From Jacaranda mimosifolia (lineage: Eukaryota; Streptophyta; Magnoliopsida; Lamiales; Bignoniaceae), in assembly GCA_018894105.1 (NCBI GenBank), contig CM032128.1, forward strand, positions 24,099,001 to 24,163,000: a DNA stretch of 64,000 nt, written 5' to 3'. The translations under genes were made by a program, and so were the position numbers. The notes under the pieces are model-generated. The model was not told the DNA's origin. It worked only from the letters and a program-made list of their open reading frames with translations, and searched no databases. Shown here piece after piece: positions 11,506-23,215 of the stretch. Within the stretch, counting starts at the first letter, position 1. Every line of letters starts with the position of its first letter.

Positions 11506-12771
11506 TGTGAGTCATTATATGCCTAAGAGAGGGGTGAATTAGGCTTAAAAGATTTTAATGCAACGGAAGTTTATCAATCAAAATACCTTTCGGCCTTTCA
11601 AAAACTATTGAAGTCTTTTGCAGATAAACAATTTTAGTAACTGACTGAAATTTGTAAGTACTCGTTAAGATACCAGTCAGACCAATGATGAGAAAAACAA
11701 TAAAATTAGAAGTAAATAGACACTAGTATTTATAGAAGTTCGGCAAACCTACATCCTCTACTTAAGCTTTCACTTGGGATTTTAAACATGTCAAATTAAT
11801 TAAAAATATAAGAATGTTTTAGAGTTAAGAATAGTAATTTGACAGAAAGAAAGTTAAGGAACAGAAACACCCTAGCATGGTGAAAAATTAGCTCTTCGCA
11901 AAGAGCTACACCGGAATCCCAGACGGGATAAAGTAGATTCCAAAGCACTGTGAAACCAACTGTTTGTGAATAGGTTTGGGGGAACTTCTGCTATATTCAC
12001 TTGCACAACCTCTGTGGATTGATGCACGAGTTGTTGCCACTTCGTATGGCAAGCTCTAGTCTCTTCTTCCAGACTGAAACTAAGACCACTGCAGAAGATT
12101 CCAGACAATACCGCCCTACTGATTTCTTCACCTAGAGGTCCTTAGAGCAACCAAGCGCCGATTGTTCTCTTCACGAGGTCCCTCAAGAGCAGGTATGACT
12201 CTCGTCCCTCTTCACCACTAGGTCTTTTGAGACACAAGTTACCTTGTCCTCATCTCCCCAAGGTCCGTCGAAGGCAAGTTCCACTTGACCTTCTTCATCA
12301 CAAGGTCCCTCGAAAATACACGTAGAGCAAGGAATTAGCAATAATTAAACACAAATCGTGTATGAGAGTATCACACAACTCCTTAAGATACTTGACAAAT
12401 TTCTCTCCCGACTTAGTGATTCACACCATAATTGTTGCGTAATTTTTTCTCTTATATGCTTATGTCAAATGGCTATAAGTTCTCATTAAGGCAAGAATCT
12501 ATGGGAACTAAATAAGGAAACAAGTTAACTTTAGTAATCATGCATTTATTCCTAAAACGGCAGATGATTCAATAATTTCAGCATGACGTGATTTCTTTCC
12601 TAAGTTGCAAAGATGCAAATCAAACTAGAATCTGTAGGAGATCTTTTATTTATGGAAAGTAAATTCCAACGCAAGACAGATTCCACCAGATAATATGCAT
12701 GCTTTTCATTGCATAATTCAAGGAGTAATTTTTTCGTGATTAAAACAATGTAAATTATAAAAGGGTTAGCA
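11506..12771 (-). repeat. 3' LTR of copia-1 (1266 bp)
   Basis: Closely matches 19737-20902 throughout. It begins TGTGAGTCATTATATGCC and ends GGGTTAGCA on the plus strand, so it has TG..CA ends. A TATA-like CATATAAGAG is seen on the minus strand near 12452. It contains an extra segment of about 100 bp (around 12200-12310) missing from the 5' LTR, made of imperfect repeats around an AGGTCCxTCG-type core. Confidence 0.88.
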
Positions 12772-12786
12772 ATCTCCCCCTTTTTG
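12772..12786 (-). other. Polypurine tract of copia-1
   Basis: Directly inside the 3' LTR the minus strand reads CAAAAAGGGGGAGAT, a purine run at the place expected for plus-strand DNA priming. The same tract occurs in copia-2. Confidence 0.75.
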
Positions 12787-13179
12787 ATGATGACAAAATT
12801 TGAGTAGAGTGGAAAGATATCACTTGAACTCCCATGTATATGTGCCTGATTTTGCTAGTTTGTGCTCCCCCTGTTTGGAGTAATTTTGGCTTCTCCTGTC
12901 CATATACTTAAGAAACCAGAGAAACAACAAGCACCAACATATACTAGATATTGGGTTTTATTAGTAGTAAGCCCATTCATCAAAATAATGATCATCACGA
13001 GAATAAGTTTTACATGCCCAAAAATAAAAGTCAAAAAGAAATTAGTTCCACCAGATAAAGTGACAGAAATTCCAGCAAATAAAAAGTTTAGCCAATAGTT
13101 AAAATAAATAATAATAAAAAGTTCCAACAGACTTCCAGCAGATAAGATTTCAGATTTCAAATGTTTAGAGGTCTATCTT

Positions 13180-14603
13180 TTCTTCCCCCCCTTTATCATC
13201 AAAAGCCTAAGAAGTATTTAGATAGGCTCTAACTTTTTCTTTCAGACCAATGACACTAGCATGGGTATGACTGGATTTGCAAATAAGGCACTCAAGCTTG
13301 TAGTCCATGGAATCAACAAGTGTTTCCAGGTATTTTGCTAAGATCATCTAGCTTTGCTTCGAGTCCAACACCCACTTTCCTAGTTTTTCGTTGAACTTTT
13401 CTTGGTGTCTTAATGGGAGTGGGACGAATAGGGCTGGATTGTTCAGACTCTAAGCTAATGGATACTAGAGTTTTGGATTTCCAGGGGCAAAGTTTAATAT
13501 TGCTAGGAGTTCGACCAACCCCCCTGAACCATCCATCATCATCAATATACTAAATTCTCACTTTCCTAAGGCTAGCAAGGTCTAAGACTTTATGGTTACG
13601 TTGTCCCTCAATCCAGGCATCAGACAAAAACACCCCCTCACTTTTAAAGATGTGTGTGAGAAGCATAGAGTAGGGAAGATTTTTGGCTTGATGGGAGAAG
13701 GAATAAACCATGTATTTCAGGATGATAAAGCCAAGGTTGACAGGTTCTTGCTTGATAGCTTTGGCTATATGATAAATGCTCATGGAATTCAAATCAGTGG
13801 TATGCCCTCCACTTGAAATCGGGGCAGAAAAGACAGAGTAGCTAAGCAACTTATGCAACAAAACATGTTCAATTTTCATTTTGTTCAAACCAGTACCTCT
13901 AGAAAAAGTTCCTCCCCAAAAGATTGACATATTTCATCATATGAAACATCATAATCAAATAAATCACCAAAAGTGAAAATTTTGGTACTATGGAATATCA
14001 AACAGAAAGTTCAACTTCAAAGGAGACAACACAATCTTTTTGTCAAAAACATAAGATTCCACAGAAATATCAGAATCAGATTCAATGAAAGTGAAATTTG
14101 AGTAAAATAGCTTGACTAAGTGAGAATATGATCGTTCATCAGTTTTCATTAAATTATCCCATTTTTAAACCACAAACCCAGTCAATAGCATCAAATTTTG
14201 GCAGAGAGTCAAATTTGATAGCCCTACCACGATTCAGATTGCGACTAGAAAATTTTTCATTAAAACATGCTAGAGCTTTAGAAGAATGGAATTCTAAGGA
14301 GGATGGAAGCTTACTAAAATTCCAGTCCTTAATTTCTTCAGGACAAACAGGAGCAAGGGATCTAGGGTTGGAAACATTTTCTTTAGAACTAGTGGGTTTT
14401 TCAGGACTACCCATGGGAATATCCTTATTACCTAGTATTTCACTACTAAGATGCACTGGTTTGTCACACGAGGATGATTGATCCTCATCAGTACTGGAGT
14501 CATTGTACCATTGTAGTAACATTGGAGCTTCAGAAACTTGAACATGGATAGGTCTGGAGGGAGATGATGATAATTTTTTTCTTGGAGGAAGATGCTCTAG
14601 CAT
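13180..14603 (-). pseudogene. copia-1 ORF3 between pol and the 3' LTR (putative plant transposon protein-like)
   Basis: Two open stretches in different frames: 14154-14603 (149 residues, Ser/Pro-rich N-terminal part ending in ..DSLPKFDAIDWVCG) and 13550-13930 (126 residues). The second contains the block LLHKLLSYSVF..GGH, then GFIILKYMV and KNLPYSMLLTHIF..GV. This pattern recalls the 'putative plant transposon protein' domain seen in many retroelement ORFs. A basic tail (TPRKVQRKTRKVGVG) follows near 13380-13430. In SIRE-type elements the ORF at this place has been called env-like, but I see no signal peptide or membrane segment that would support an envelope role. Broken by a frameshift near 14000; function unknown. 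Confidence 0.55.
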
Positions 14604-14949
14604 TTGATTTCACTGTTCATTTGGCATGGTGATTTTTTTTTTTTTTTTTTTTGTTGAAGAGAGGAGTGAAAATGAAAGGGATTTCTTTGAAAGAAGAAAG
14701 AAAGGTTTTTCCCTTTTCTGTGAAGGAAGAGGAATTGGTAGTTGCATTGAAATGATATTTTTTTAAAAAATGGAAGGGATTAAACGTTTGATATAATGCA
14801 CGCAAAAACAGGACTTGAAAAGGGAAGAGATGCAGTTAACTTTGGTGCATAATAACTTCCATATTTAAATGTGTTAACTAATCTATCCAAAATTAGGTTT
14901 TGATTTTATTCCCAATTTATCTCTAATGCACACAAATTTCTTTTCTTCC

Positions 14950-17900
14950 AAAGCTTTGGTAAAGATATCTGCAAGCTGATTCTTAGTGGAAACAAAATCA
15001 ATTGATATATCACCTTTATTCAAATGATCACGCAGAAATGATGTTTGATCTCAATATATTTTGTACGTGAATGCAGAACTGAATTTTTAGAAATGCTAAT
15101 AGCACTGGAGCTATCAAATAAAATAGGCACGTAAGGCACATTGATACCAAAGTCTTGTAATATGCATTTCATTCATAATACCTGAGTGCAGCAATTGCGC
15201 AAGGCCATGTATTCTGCCTTGGTCATGGATAATGCAACTATACTTTGCTTTTTATTGCACCATGAAACTAGGCAATTTTCCAGCAGTTAGCAACCATCGT
15301 TGGAATTTTTTCTGTCTATCTTGCAACCAGCATAATCTGCAATAGAATAGCTTATGAAATTAAAAGATTTAGAGTGTGGATACTATAAGTCATAGTTAGA
15401 TGTTCCCTTAAGATATCCCAATATCCTTTTCACAGCATTTAAATGAGATTTCTCTCGATCAGACTAGAATCTAGCACATAAGCATATCGAGAACATAATA
15501 TCTGGACAGCTAGCAGTTAAATATAGTAAACTACTAATCATACCTTTGTAGACCTTCTCGTCTACATTCTTACTGTCCCCATCAAGTTTCAGTCTGGTAT
15601 TTGTACTCATGGGAGTGGTTGCAGGGCAGCATTCACTAATTCCAAACTTATTTAGAAGCTCCATTGTATACTTTTCTTGCAAGATGAATGTCCCTTTTTG
15701 AGTTTGCTTTACTTGAACTCCCAAGAAGAAATTGAGCTATCTTATTAAGCTCATTTCAAATTCCTCTTTCATTTTCTCGGCAAACTCTCAACGAAGTAGA
15801 TCATTAGTAGCACCAAAGATAATGTCGTTGACATAAATTTGAACAATGAGAGAACCATTTTCTTGGTGCTTTGTGAATAATGTGGTATCTAATATTCCAA
15901 TAGAAAAACCATTTTTTATGAGAAAATTGCTCAAATGATCATACCAAGCCCTTGAGGCTTGTTTTAATCCATATAAAGCCTTTTTCAATTTAAAAACATG
16001 ATGAGGAAAATTTTGATTTTCAAAACCAGGTGGTTACTCTACATAAATTTCTTCTTGTATGAATCCATTTAGAAAAGCACTTTTTATGTCCATTTGATAG
16101 AGCATAAACTTTTTGTGAGATGCAAAGGTAAGAAGCATTCTAATTGATTCTAACCTTGCAATTGGAGCTAACGTTTCATCGTATTCAATGCCCTCTTGTT
16201 GATTGTACCTTTTTGCTACCAGTCTGGCTTTGTTTTTAGTAATTTTACCGATTTCATATAGTTTACTTCTGAACACCCACTTGGTACTAATGACTGGATA
16301 GTCTAATGGTCTTTCTACCAGGTTCCAAACTTTATTCTTTACAAATTGAGCTAGTTCTTCCTTCATTGCTTCAATCCAGAATGGATCTTTTGGTGCCTCT
16401 TTGATATCCTTAGGTTTAATCATTGAAATGAGGGAACAGTTGGATTCATTTGGTGGAACTTGTCTGGTTTTAGATCCGGTAGTTATTACAGCTTGTGGAT
16501 CTCTAATGGTTTTGTCAATAGGGTAATTGGAAACATGTTTGAATTTTCTAGTTCTTTGTTTAGTCATTTCTATTGACTTGCTGGAATCAGGTTTATTGGT
16601 GGGATTTGTTTCCTCATATGATCATGGTTTCTCTTGGTTTGATGTTGATGGCTCAGGGTCCCGAATCTTGACTAGTTTTGATAATCCTGCAACTTCTTTG
16701 CTCAAGGTTTCCTTGGCACAAGATGGGTTAGTTTCATCAAACGTAACATGCGTGGATTCTTGAGCAGTTCTTTTCCTTTTGTTAAAAACACGATAAGCTT
16801 TTCTTTGCATTGAGTATCCAACAAAGGTAGCTTTATCAACTTTGGAATCAAATTTTGTCAAATAATCTCTGTCATTAAGAATATGACATTTGCAACCAAA
16901 GACACGGAAATAAGAAATGTTTGGAACTTTACCATGCCATAATTCATATGGGGTTTTTCTCAAAAGTGGTCTTAAGAAAACACGATTTGTCACATAGCAA
17001 GTTGTATTCACGGCTTCACCCCAAAAGAATTTTAGAAGACCATATTCATTAAGCATGGTTCTAGCAACTTCTTGCAAAATTCGATTTTTCCTTTCAACTA
17101 CCCTATTTTGTTTGGGGAGTCTTAGGAGCAAAAAAATAATGAATGTAACCATATTTTTCAAAAAATAAAGTAAAATTTATTTCATCAAACTCATTCCTAT
17201 GGTCATTTCAAATTTTCTTAATGAAATAACCCTTTTCATTTTGAAGTCTTTTAGTGAGTGAAATAAAAGCATTTAGAGCATCATTTTTATGAGCAAGGAA
17301 TAGAACCCACGTAAAACGAGTATAATCATCTACTATGACAAACACATATCTTTTTACCTCCAAGGGAAGCGGTTTTCATAGGTCTGAATAGGTCAATGTG
17401 CAGAAGTACCAGTGGCTTGGAAGTTGTGACCTTATTCTTAGGTTTGAAAGATGTTCGAGTTTGCTTCCCATTTTGGCATGCATCACATATCCTGTTCTTG
17501 GAGAAGTTTAACTTGGGCACCCATTTGACAACATCTTTCTTTGTGAGATGAGATATAAGTTCCATGTTTATGTGGGCCATTCTTCCATGCAATTTCCAGC
17601 ATTCTTCATCTAAAATAGCTGAACATTCCACAGTTTGACAAGTTAAATCATCAAGGGTTATAAAATAAACATTTCCATCCCTGGTAGCAGTAAAATTCAG
17701 TTTCTCATTTTACTTGATAACACAGTGAGCATGATGGAATTTAACCTCATAACCTTCATTGCACAGTTGATTGATACTGAGCAAATTATGCTTAAGGTCT
17801 TCAACAAGCCACACATTATCAATAGGAGTACCAGTCTGCTTACCAATAGTACATTTACCTATTATGCGTTCTTTTGTGTTGTTTGCATAGAGAATATTTC

Positions 17901-18010
17901 CTACAAAACAATTGTTAAGCTTAAGAAACATGGACGCATCCCTCTTCATATGCTTGGAACATCCGCTATCCAAGTACTACTTTTATTTCTGAGAATGTTC
18001 CTTGGCATGT
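14950..18010 (-). pseudogene. copia-1 pol: protease, integrase, RT, RNase H
   Basis: In order on the minus strand: aspartic protease with MDSGCSKHM (about 17950-17973); GAG-pre-integrase part ending in ..LKHNLLSINQLC; integrase zinc-binding region (17326-17631; LHGRMAHIN and CDACQNGKQ) with LLHIDLF; integrase C-terminal half (16622-17161; VVERKNRILQEVARTM, ELWHGKVPN); reverse transcriptase (16034-16567, 15788-15988, 15464-15724) with KWVFRSK, YGLKQASRAW and the catalytic box changed to YVNDIIFG; RNase H near 14950-15420 (LVSWCNKKQSIVALS). At least six breaks lie between these parts. The second catalytic-box residue is N, not D, which alone would weaken or abolish activity. Confidence 0.88.
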
Positions 18011-18099
18011 ACTTGTAAGAAATCAGTTTGTTTTAGGTCCCCAAACTATGTTGGGTCCTTCATGGTTAGTAACAATTAATTTTCTTACCCAACCTAACT

Positions 18100-19660
18100 T
18101 GGTACCATTAAGTTTCTCAATCAGACATCTATAATTGACATGACCAAATCTACCACAAGTAAAGCAGGTTTTTCAAATTAGTTTGAAATTCATTCTGGAG
18201 GCTGTTAAAATCGGTTTGGTTTTTCTTTGATTCATGCGGTTTCTGAAATTTTGACCCTTCTTAACATTATGTCTAAGTGGAACATGCATGTGTGGATGTT
18301 TGACACTTATGGAACATTTACCTAGATCATCCTCCATATGCAAGCATTCTTCAACATTCATTTTTTCTTTGATTTCACAGCTCATATTTTCAACTTGCTT
18401 CTTCAAGGAATTATTCTCTTCAGTGAGCCAATCATTCATTTTATTTTTGCATTCAACATCAAGGGTCTCTCTGTTTTTAGCCATTTGCATTTCAAATTTA
18501 TCTTTATGAGCCCTATCCAATTCTTCCTGCAAATACTCCACTTTTTCTTGCAAAGCTTTATTTTTATCAATGAGCATTTTGACACGAATTTAATAAAGCT
18601 TAACCAATTTTTTCACATCCTTATCAATGTCAATTTCATCACTAGAATCATAATCAGAACATGAAGTGATACTTACTTGATTTACCATCAAGCAATTTTC
18701 TTCATCATTAAATTGTTCACCATCAGATTCGTCCCATGTGGTTGCCATCGCCTTAGCTTTGGCTTGTTTTGCATATTTCTTCAATCGGTGACAGTCTGGT
18801 TTTCTGTGTCCGATTTCATTACATTCATAGCAGCGAGGTGGCTCGATATTTGGGGTTTTCAGATTGGTTTTTTTTAGTTTTGATGCGTTGCTCTAGAATT
18901 TTATTTTGAAGTTCGTCAATTGCTTTAATATTCGAGAAATCAGAATAATTTCATCCTCAGAATCATGACCGGTATTAAAAGCAATATTCTTTTTGACCTT
19001 TGTTTCCGAACCCTCATCTTTATTTAGCAGCGTAATCTCATGGGATGTGAGAGATCCAATCAGTTCACCCATGGTTATTCTGCTAAGATCATGAGCTTTT
19101 TGAATAGCAGTAACTTTTGGCGTCCATTCCTTTGGAAGCGATTTAAGAATCTTATGGACTTGCTCATCCTCATTTTTAGTTCTACCGAGTGCGAACATAG
19201 GATTTATGGTTTCCATGAAACGTGCGTACATTTGACTTATGGTCTCATCAGGTTTCATCTAGAACATTTCATACTTGTGAATGAGAAGAGCAATCATCTC
19301 TTATCGAACTTGACTGGTACCTTCATGGGTTACTTGTAACATTTTCCACATTTGCTTTGTTGTAGCATATGTATTGACTCGGTTGTACTCCTCTTCGGTG
19401 AGAGCATATGTCAGAATATTTTTGGCCTTCGCATTCATTGAGTTGTCCTTTTATCATCATTTGTAAATTCACATCACTCATTTAGAACCATATGTCCGTT
19501 AACTAATTTTGTTTGAACCATTGGCCCTTCACTGACCACATCCCATAAATCAAAATCCAGGGCAATTATGTATTCTTGCGTCTAGTTTTTCCATATAGCA
19601 TACTTAGAACCATCAAACAGTAGAGGCCGGTTGTGCGATTGCCCTTCTACAACGACATCA
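18100..19660 (-). pseudogene. copia-1 gag with two zinc knuckles and a coiled coil
   Basis: The frame starts with LFDGSKYAIWKN (about 19650), followed by the gag core with QMYARFMETINPMFALGR and MGELIGSLTSHEITLLNK (18893-19258). A first CCHC knuckle, CYECNEIGHRKPDC, lies near 18790-18835. Next comes an acidic segment, a long heptad-rich helix (18173-18577, many K/E/L), and a second knuckle CFTCGRFGHVNYRC near 18125-18170. Several stops break it. Two knuckles separated by a coiled coil are shared with copia-2. Confidence 0.82.
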
Positions 19661-19721
19661 AGAGCATTAGTGGTTATAGGATCTTTTACTCTGGTAGTTA
19701 CACCACAATATAGAGAACTAA

Positions 19722-19736
19722 TGCTCCGATGCCAAT
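19722..19736 (-). other. Primer-binding site of copia-1
   Basis: Directly inside the 5' LTR the minus strand reads ATTGGCATCGGAGCAT. This resembles the TGGTATCAGAGC initiator-Met primer site usual in plant Ty1/copia elements. Confidence 0.7.
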
Positions 19737-20902
19737 TTTGAGTGATTATATGCCTAAGAGAGGGGTGAATTAGGTTTAAGAGATTTTAATGCAGCGGAAG
19801 TTTATTACTCAAAATACCTTTTGGCCTTTCAAAAACTATTTAAGTCTTTTACAGATAAACAATTTTAGTAACTTATTGGAATTTATAAGTATAAGTTAGA
19901 CCAGTAATAAGAAAAGCAATAAAAGTAGAAGTCACACTGGTATTTATAGAGGTTCGGCAAGCCTACATCTTTTACCTAAGCTTTTACTTATAATTTTAAA
20001 CCTATCAAATTAATTAAAAATATAAGAATGTTTTATAGTTAAGAATAGTAATTTGACAGAAAGAAAATTAAGGAACAGAAACACCCTAGTAGGGTGAAAA
20101 ACCAGCACTTCGCAAAGAGCTACACCGAAATACCAAACGGGATAAGGCAGGCTCCAGAGCACTATGAAACCAGCAGTTTGTGAACAAGTCTAGGGGAAAT
20201 TCTGCTAGATTCACTTGCAAAACCTCTGTGGATTGATGCACAAGTTGTTGCCACTTCATATGGCAAGATCTAGTCTCTTCTTCCAAATTGAAACTAAAAA
20301 CACTACAGAAGATTCCAGACAGTAACGCCCTATTGATTTCTTCACCTAGAGGTCCTTAGAGCAATCAAGCGTCGATTTGTTCTCTTCATGGGGCCTCTCA
20401 GAGTAGGTATGACTCTCTTCCTTCGAAAACACACGTAGAGCAAGGAATTAGCAACAATTAAGCATAAATATGAGAGTATCACACAACTTCTCAAGACATT
20501 TAACAAATTTATCTCCCGACATAGTGATTCACACCATAATTGCTGAATAATTTTTTCTTTTATATGCTTATATCCAACGGCTATAAGTTATCATTAAGGC
20601 AAGAATCTGTTGGAACTATATAAGGAAACAAGTTAACTTTGGTAATCATGCATTTATTCCTAAACAGTGGATGATTCAATAATTTCATCATGACGTGATT
20701 TCTTTCCTATGTTACAAAGATGCAAATCAAACTAGAATCTGCATGAGATCTTTTATTTATGGAAAGTAAATTTCAGCGCATGCAGATTCTAGTAGGCAAC
20801 ATGTAAACAGATTCCAGTAGATAATATGCATGCTTTTTAGCACATAATTCAAGGAGTAATTTTTTCATGATCAAAATAATGTAAATCATAAAAGGGTTAA
20901 CA
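19737..20902 (-). repeat. 5' LTR of copia-1 (1166 bp)
   Basis: The partner of 11506-12771, with the same gene-proximal CACTC end and GGGTTAACA outer end. The terminal base pair next to the primer-binding site is altered (AAA instead of ACA on the minus strand). It is about 100 bp shorter than the 3' LTR because repeat units around 20410 are missing. Confidence 0.88.
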
Positions 20903-20907
20903 TATAT

Positions 20908-21363
20908 CTTGTCATGAAAAATGAGGTTTCACAATGAAATAAGTTGAGAATTAATTTCGGTCCACTTTCTTTCCAAATGTCAGTATACTTTCCTTCAACC
21001 TTGTTTGGTTTAGGGATTTTGTTAGAGAAAGAAAAATCCTAGAAAAAAGGAAAATAAAATTAGAAAAATATGCAATCTCAAATTTGTTTGGTTGATTAAG
21101 AAAAACAAGAGGAAGAAATGATAGTGATGAAGGTGTTGAAGAAGAAGAAGAAAGAGAGAGAGCCACATAAGCTTTTCTCTCATTTTCCTCATCATTTTAA
21201 GAGAAAAATGAATGAATTTTCTTCAATTGTATAATGTTTTCCTTCAAGTTTCTTTTCCCTTACTAGTTTCCTTGTCAACTAAACATTCAAAATTATTTTT
21301 CTTTTCTTTTTTTCCCTCACCAGATCTCTACACCAAGAACGGGAACATGAGAATGGTGATTAT
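20908..21363. other. AT-rich spacer, nothing identified
   Basis: Purine/pyrimidine-biased DNA with a GAAGAAGAAGAAAGAGAGAG stretch near 21140. The two ends carry loosely similar TTGTTTGGTT/TGTTTAGTTG words in inverted orientation, which could hint at an old MITE, but the match is too weak to call. Confidence 0.4.
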
Positions 21364-22039
21364 TGTTGGAAATAAGCTTTAAAATTTCTTCAATTTATTT
21401 TATTTTCAACAAATAATCACTTTATTATGTGTTTTAATGCCACAACTAATGTGCCTGTTAATTTTGATTTATTTTATTTTTATGGTCTCATCAATTATTT
21501 TATTATAATTTTATAAATGTTTGACCATTTTATTTCTAATCATTATTAGGCCTATTTATATTGGATTTATGTTGTCTTTTGGTGTTGTTTATGGTGTTTT
21601 AGTGGCACACTAATCCTTTCCAATGGTCAAACTTTTTACTCTTATGTAAAGGGGCCATAATCCATTTTGGGCACATAGAGTTTGTGAGTTTTAGACAATT
21701 TTATTTCTTGCACTCCCACAAGAACTTTTGTGTTTTGGCAACGTGATTATGGACTGATTCCTAGTCTCCTCATGATCATGTACATGGGTAACACTGCTGA
21801 AAGCTAATGGGGTTTTGTCTTGGAGATCAGCCGTTAGCACCCACATGAAGGGAGGCAATCATAGCTTTAGGATAGCAACAAGTGTCGCGACTCTCTATTG
21901 ATTCAGCTCCAATTTTCTTGATATTTTTGTGCGGATTTATATACTACTTTACGCAATATATTTTACGTAATTATGTTTATGATTATTATATAATTATATG
22001 TTTATGATACTAACACAAATCACACAATTATCCACAACA
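21364..22039 (+). repeat. Possible solo LTR (copia type)
   Basis: The segment starts TGTTGGAAATAAGC and ends ATCCACAACA, with the TG..CA ends and size of a copia LTR, and has no internal coding sequence beside it. No target duplication is visible and no second copy lies in the window, so the call is tentative. Confidence 0.35.
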
Positions 22040-22272
22040 AATTAACAAGTTGAGTTGACCAAGTCAGTAATCTCATATGACCATAATCATAATTACTTTC
22101 GTTTCTCTCAGCTTACTTTTGTTTTTTTGCACATAAAATTAATTGTTGTCTTTTCTCTTAATATTTCTGAGTTTTTATGTGTATCAATTGTTGGACAAAA
22201 TGTGTTGTCATCGATTCTGCTTGTGTTGTTTGTAGTCTGGGATACAAAAGTAGAGAACAATTATATATTGTC

Positions 22273-23206
22273 GGGTAATTAGCACTTTGCACCTTGAAAA
22301 CACATTTAATAAGCACTTTGCATCCTCAAAATATAAAAATAACATTATGCACCTTGAAAATATATTTCTTTTGGCGGGTTGCACCCCAAAGTGATTTTCT
22401 ACCAAGATAACTCAATTTAGACGAGGGCAAAAATATCCAAACACCTTCTAGACAACTTTCTTACCATCATTTAATAAGATAATTTTGGAATTTTATGTAG
22501 AAAGTCAAAACTTCTATATATGTCCAAAAAAATAAAAAGAAAATGAAGATATATGACAAACAATGGAACGACCAAACTCACGCCATCAATTAACTTAAAT
22601 AAAAAAATTGAAAAAAAAAATCATGCCATCATTTAATCACTTTTATTTTATTTTTAAAAAAAAAACTCAATTTCAAGTCTTTTTTCTTATTGTTGTCATC
22701 ATTTTTCAATTCAAAATTAGTACTTTAAAATGGCAAAGAGAACACTCTTTCTTACCAAAAGATAATTTCAATAAAAGAGTTGCAAGGAAAAAAATTTCTT
22801 ACCATATCAGAAGGCTGAGACTATTCATCAATTTCCACACCATGGTTCTGATGGAAATCAAAATTTAAGGCTAATTTTATGATATTTTGAGTTTTGAGAT
22901 GGTGATTGAATGATTATGAAGAAAATCCTATGTGAATTTGGAGATGAACAACTCACTTTATTTCTTTTTTACACAGGTCAATTTTTTGGAAGAAAAATGA
23001 AGTAAATTTTGAAAGTTTAAGTGAGAGATTAACTTTAAAAGGTGTTTGTACATTTTTGCCCTCGCTTAAATTGAACTATTTTGACAAAAAATCACTTTGG
23101 GGTGCAACTTGCCAAAGGAAATATATTTTTAGGGTGCATTCTACCATTTTTGTATTTTGAAGGTGCAAAGTGACTTTTAAATGTGTTTTTAGGGTGCATT
23201 CTACCC
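22273..23206. mobile_element. TIR element of 934 bp (MITE-like, family unknown)
   Basis: The first roughly 180 bp are closely matched by the reverse complement of the last 180 bp. Shared blocks include ACACATTTAA, CACTTTGCACCTTCAAAATA-like, GTTGCACCCCAAAGTGATTT and CGAGGGCAAAAAT. The ends are GGGTA on both sides. Each terminal repeat itself holds two or three copies of a TGCACCxTxAAAA-type motif. No exact target duplication was found, so the superfamily is undecided. No transposase lies inside; the ORF at 22608-22868 is A/T-driven. Confidence 0.65.
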
Positions 23207-23215
23207 TCTTTTCTC

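Larger units (their letters stand above)
11506..20902 (-). mobile_element. Complete but decayed Ty1/copia element with an extra 3' ORF (copia-1)
   Basis: Two LTRs (11506-12771 and 19737-20902) flank a 6.97 kb interior read on the minus strand: primer-binding site, gag, protease, integrase, reverse transcriptase, RNase H, an extra ORF, polypurine tract. TATAT occurs on both outer sides (11501-11505 and 20903-20907) as the likely target duplication; in AT-rich DNA this is only moderate proof. Stops and frameshifts break every domain, so it is not autonomous. The long LTRs, the two-knuckle gag and a third ORF after pol resemble the SIRE/Maximus lineage. Confidence 0.88.

Noticed and set aside
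12855..13160. Minus-strand frame with hydrophobic stretches, considered as an envelope-like membrane protein of copia-1
   Set aside because: The hydrophobicity follows from A/T-rich codons; the frame is not joined to ORF3, and its position next to the polypurine tract is normally non-coding.
13592..13816. Plus-strand frame of 74 codons with GLMGEGINHVFQ
   Set aside because: Shadow of the copia-1 ORF3 domain on the minus strand.
14128..14481. Plus-strand frame of 117 codons
   Set aside because: Exact antisense of the N-terminal part of the copia-1 ORF3; no family pattern.
20951..21166. Ser/Leu-rich minus-strand ORF considered as a secreted peptide
   Set aside because: Derived from GAA/GAG simple repeats on the other strand; no stable signal peptide pattern.
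21364..22039. Firm call of a solo LTR
   Set aside because: Only the TG..CA ends and the general look support it; flanks ATTAT and AATTA do not match, so it is kept as a tentative feature only.
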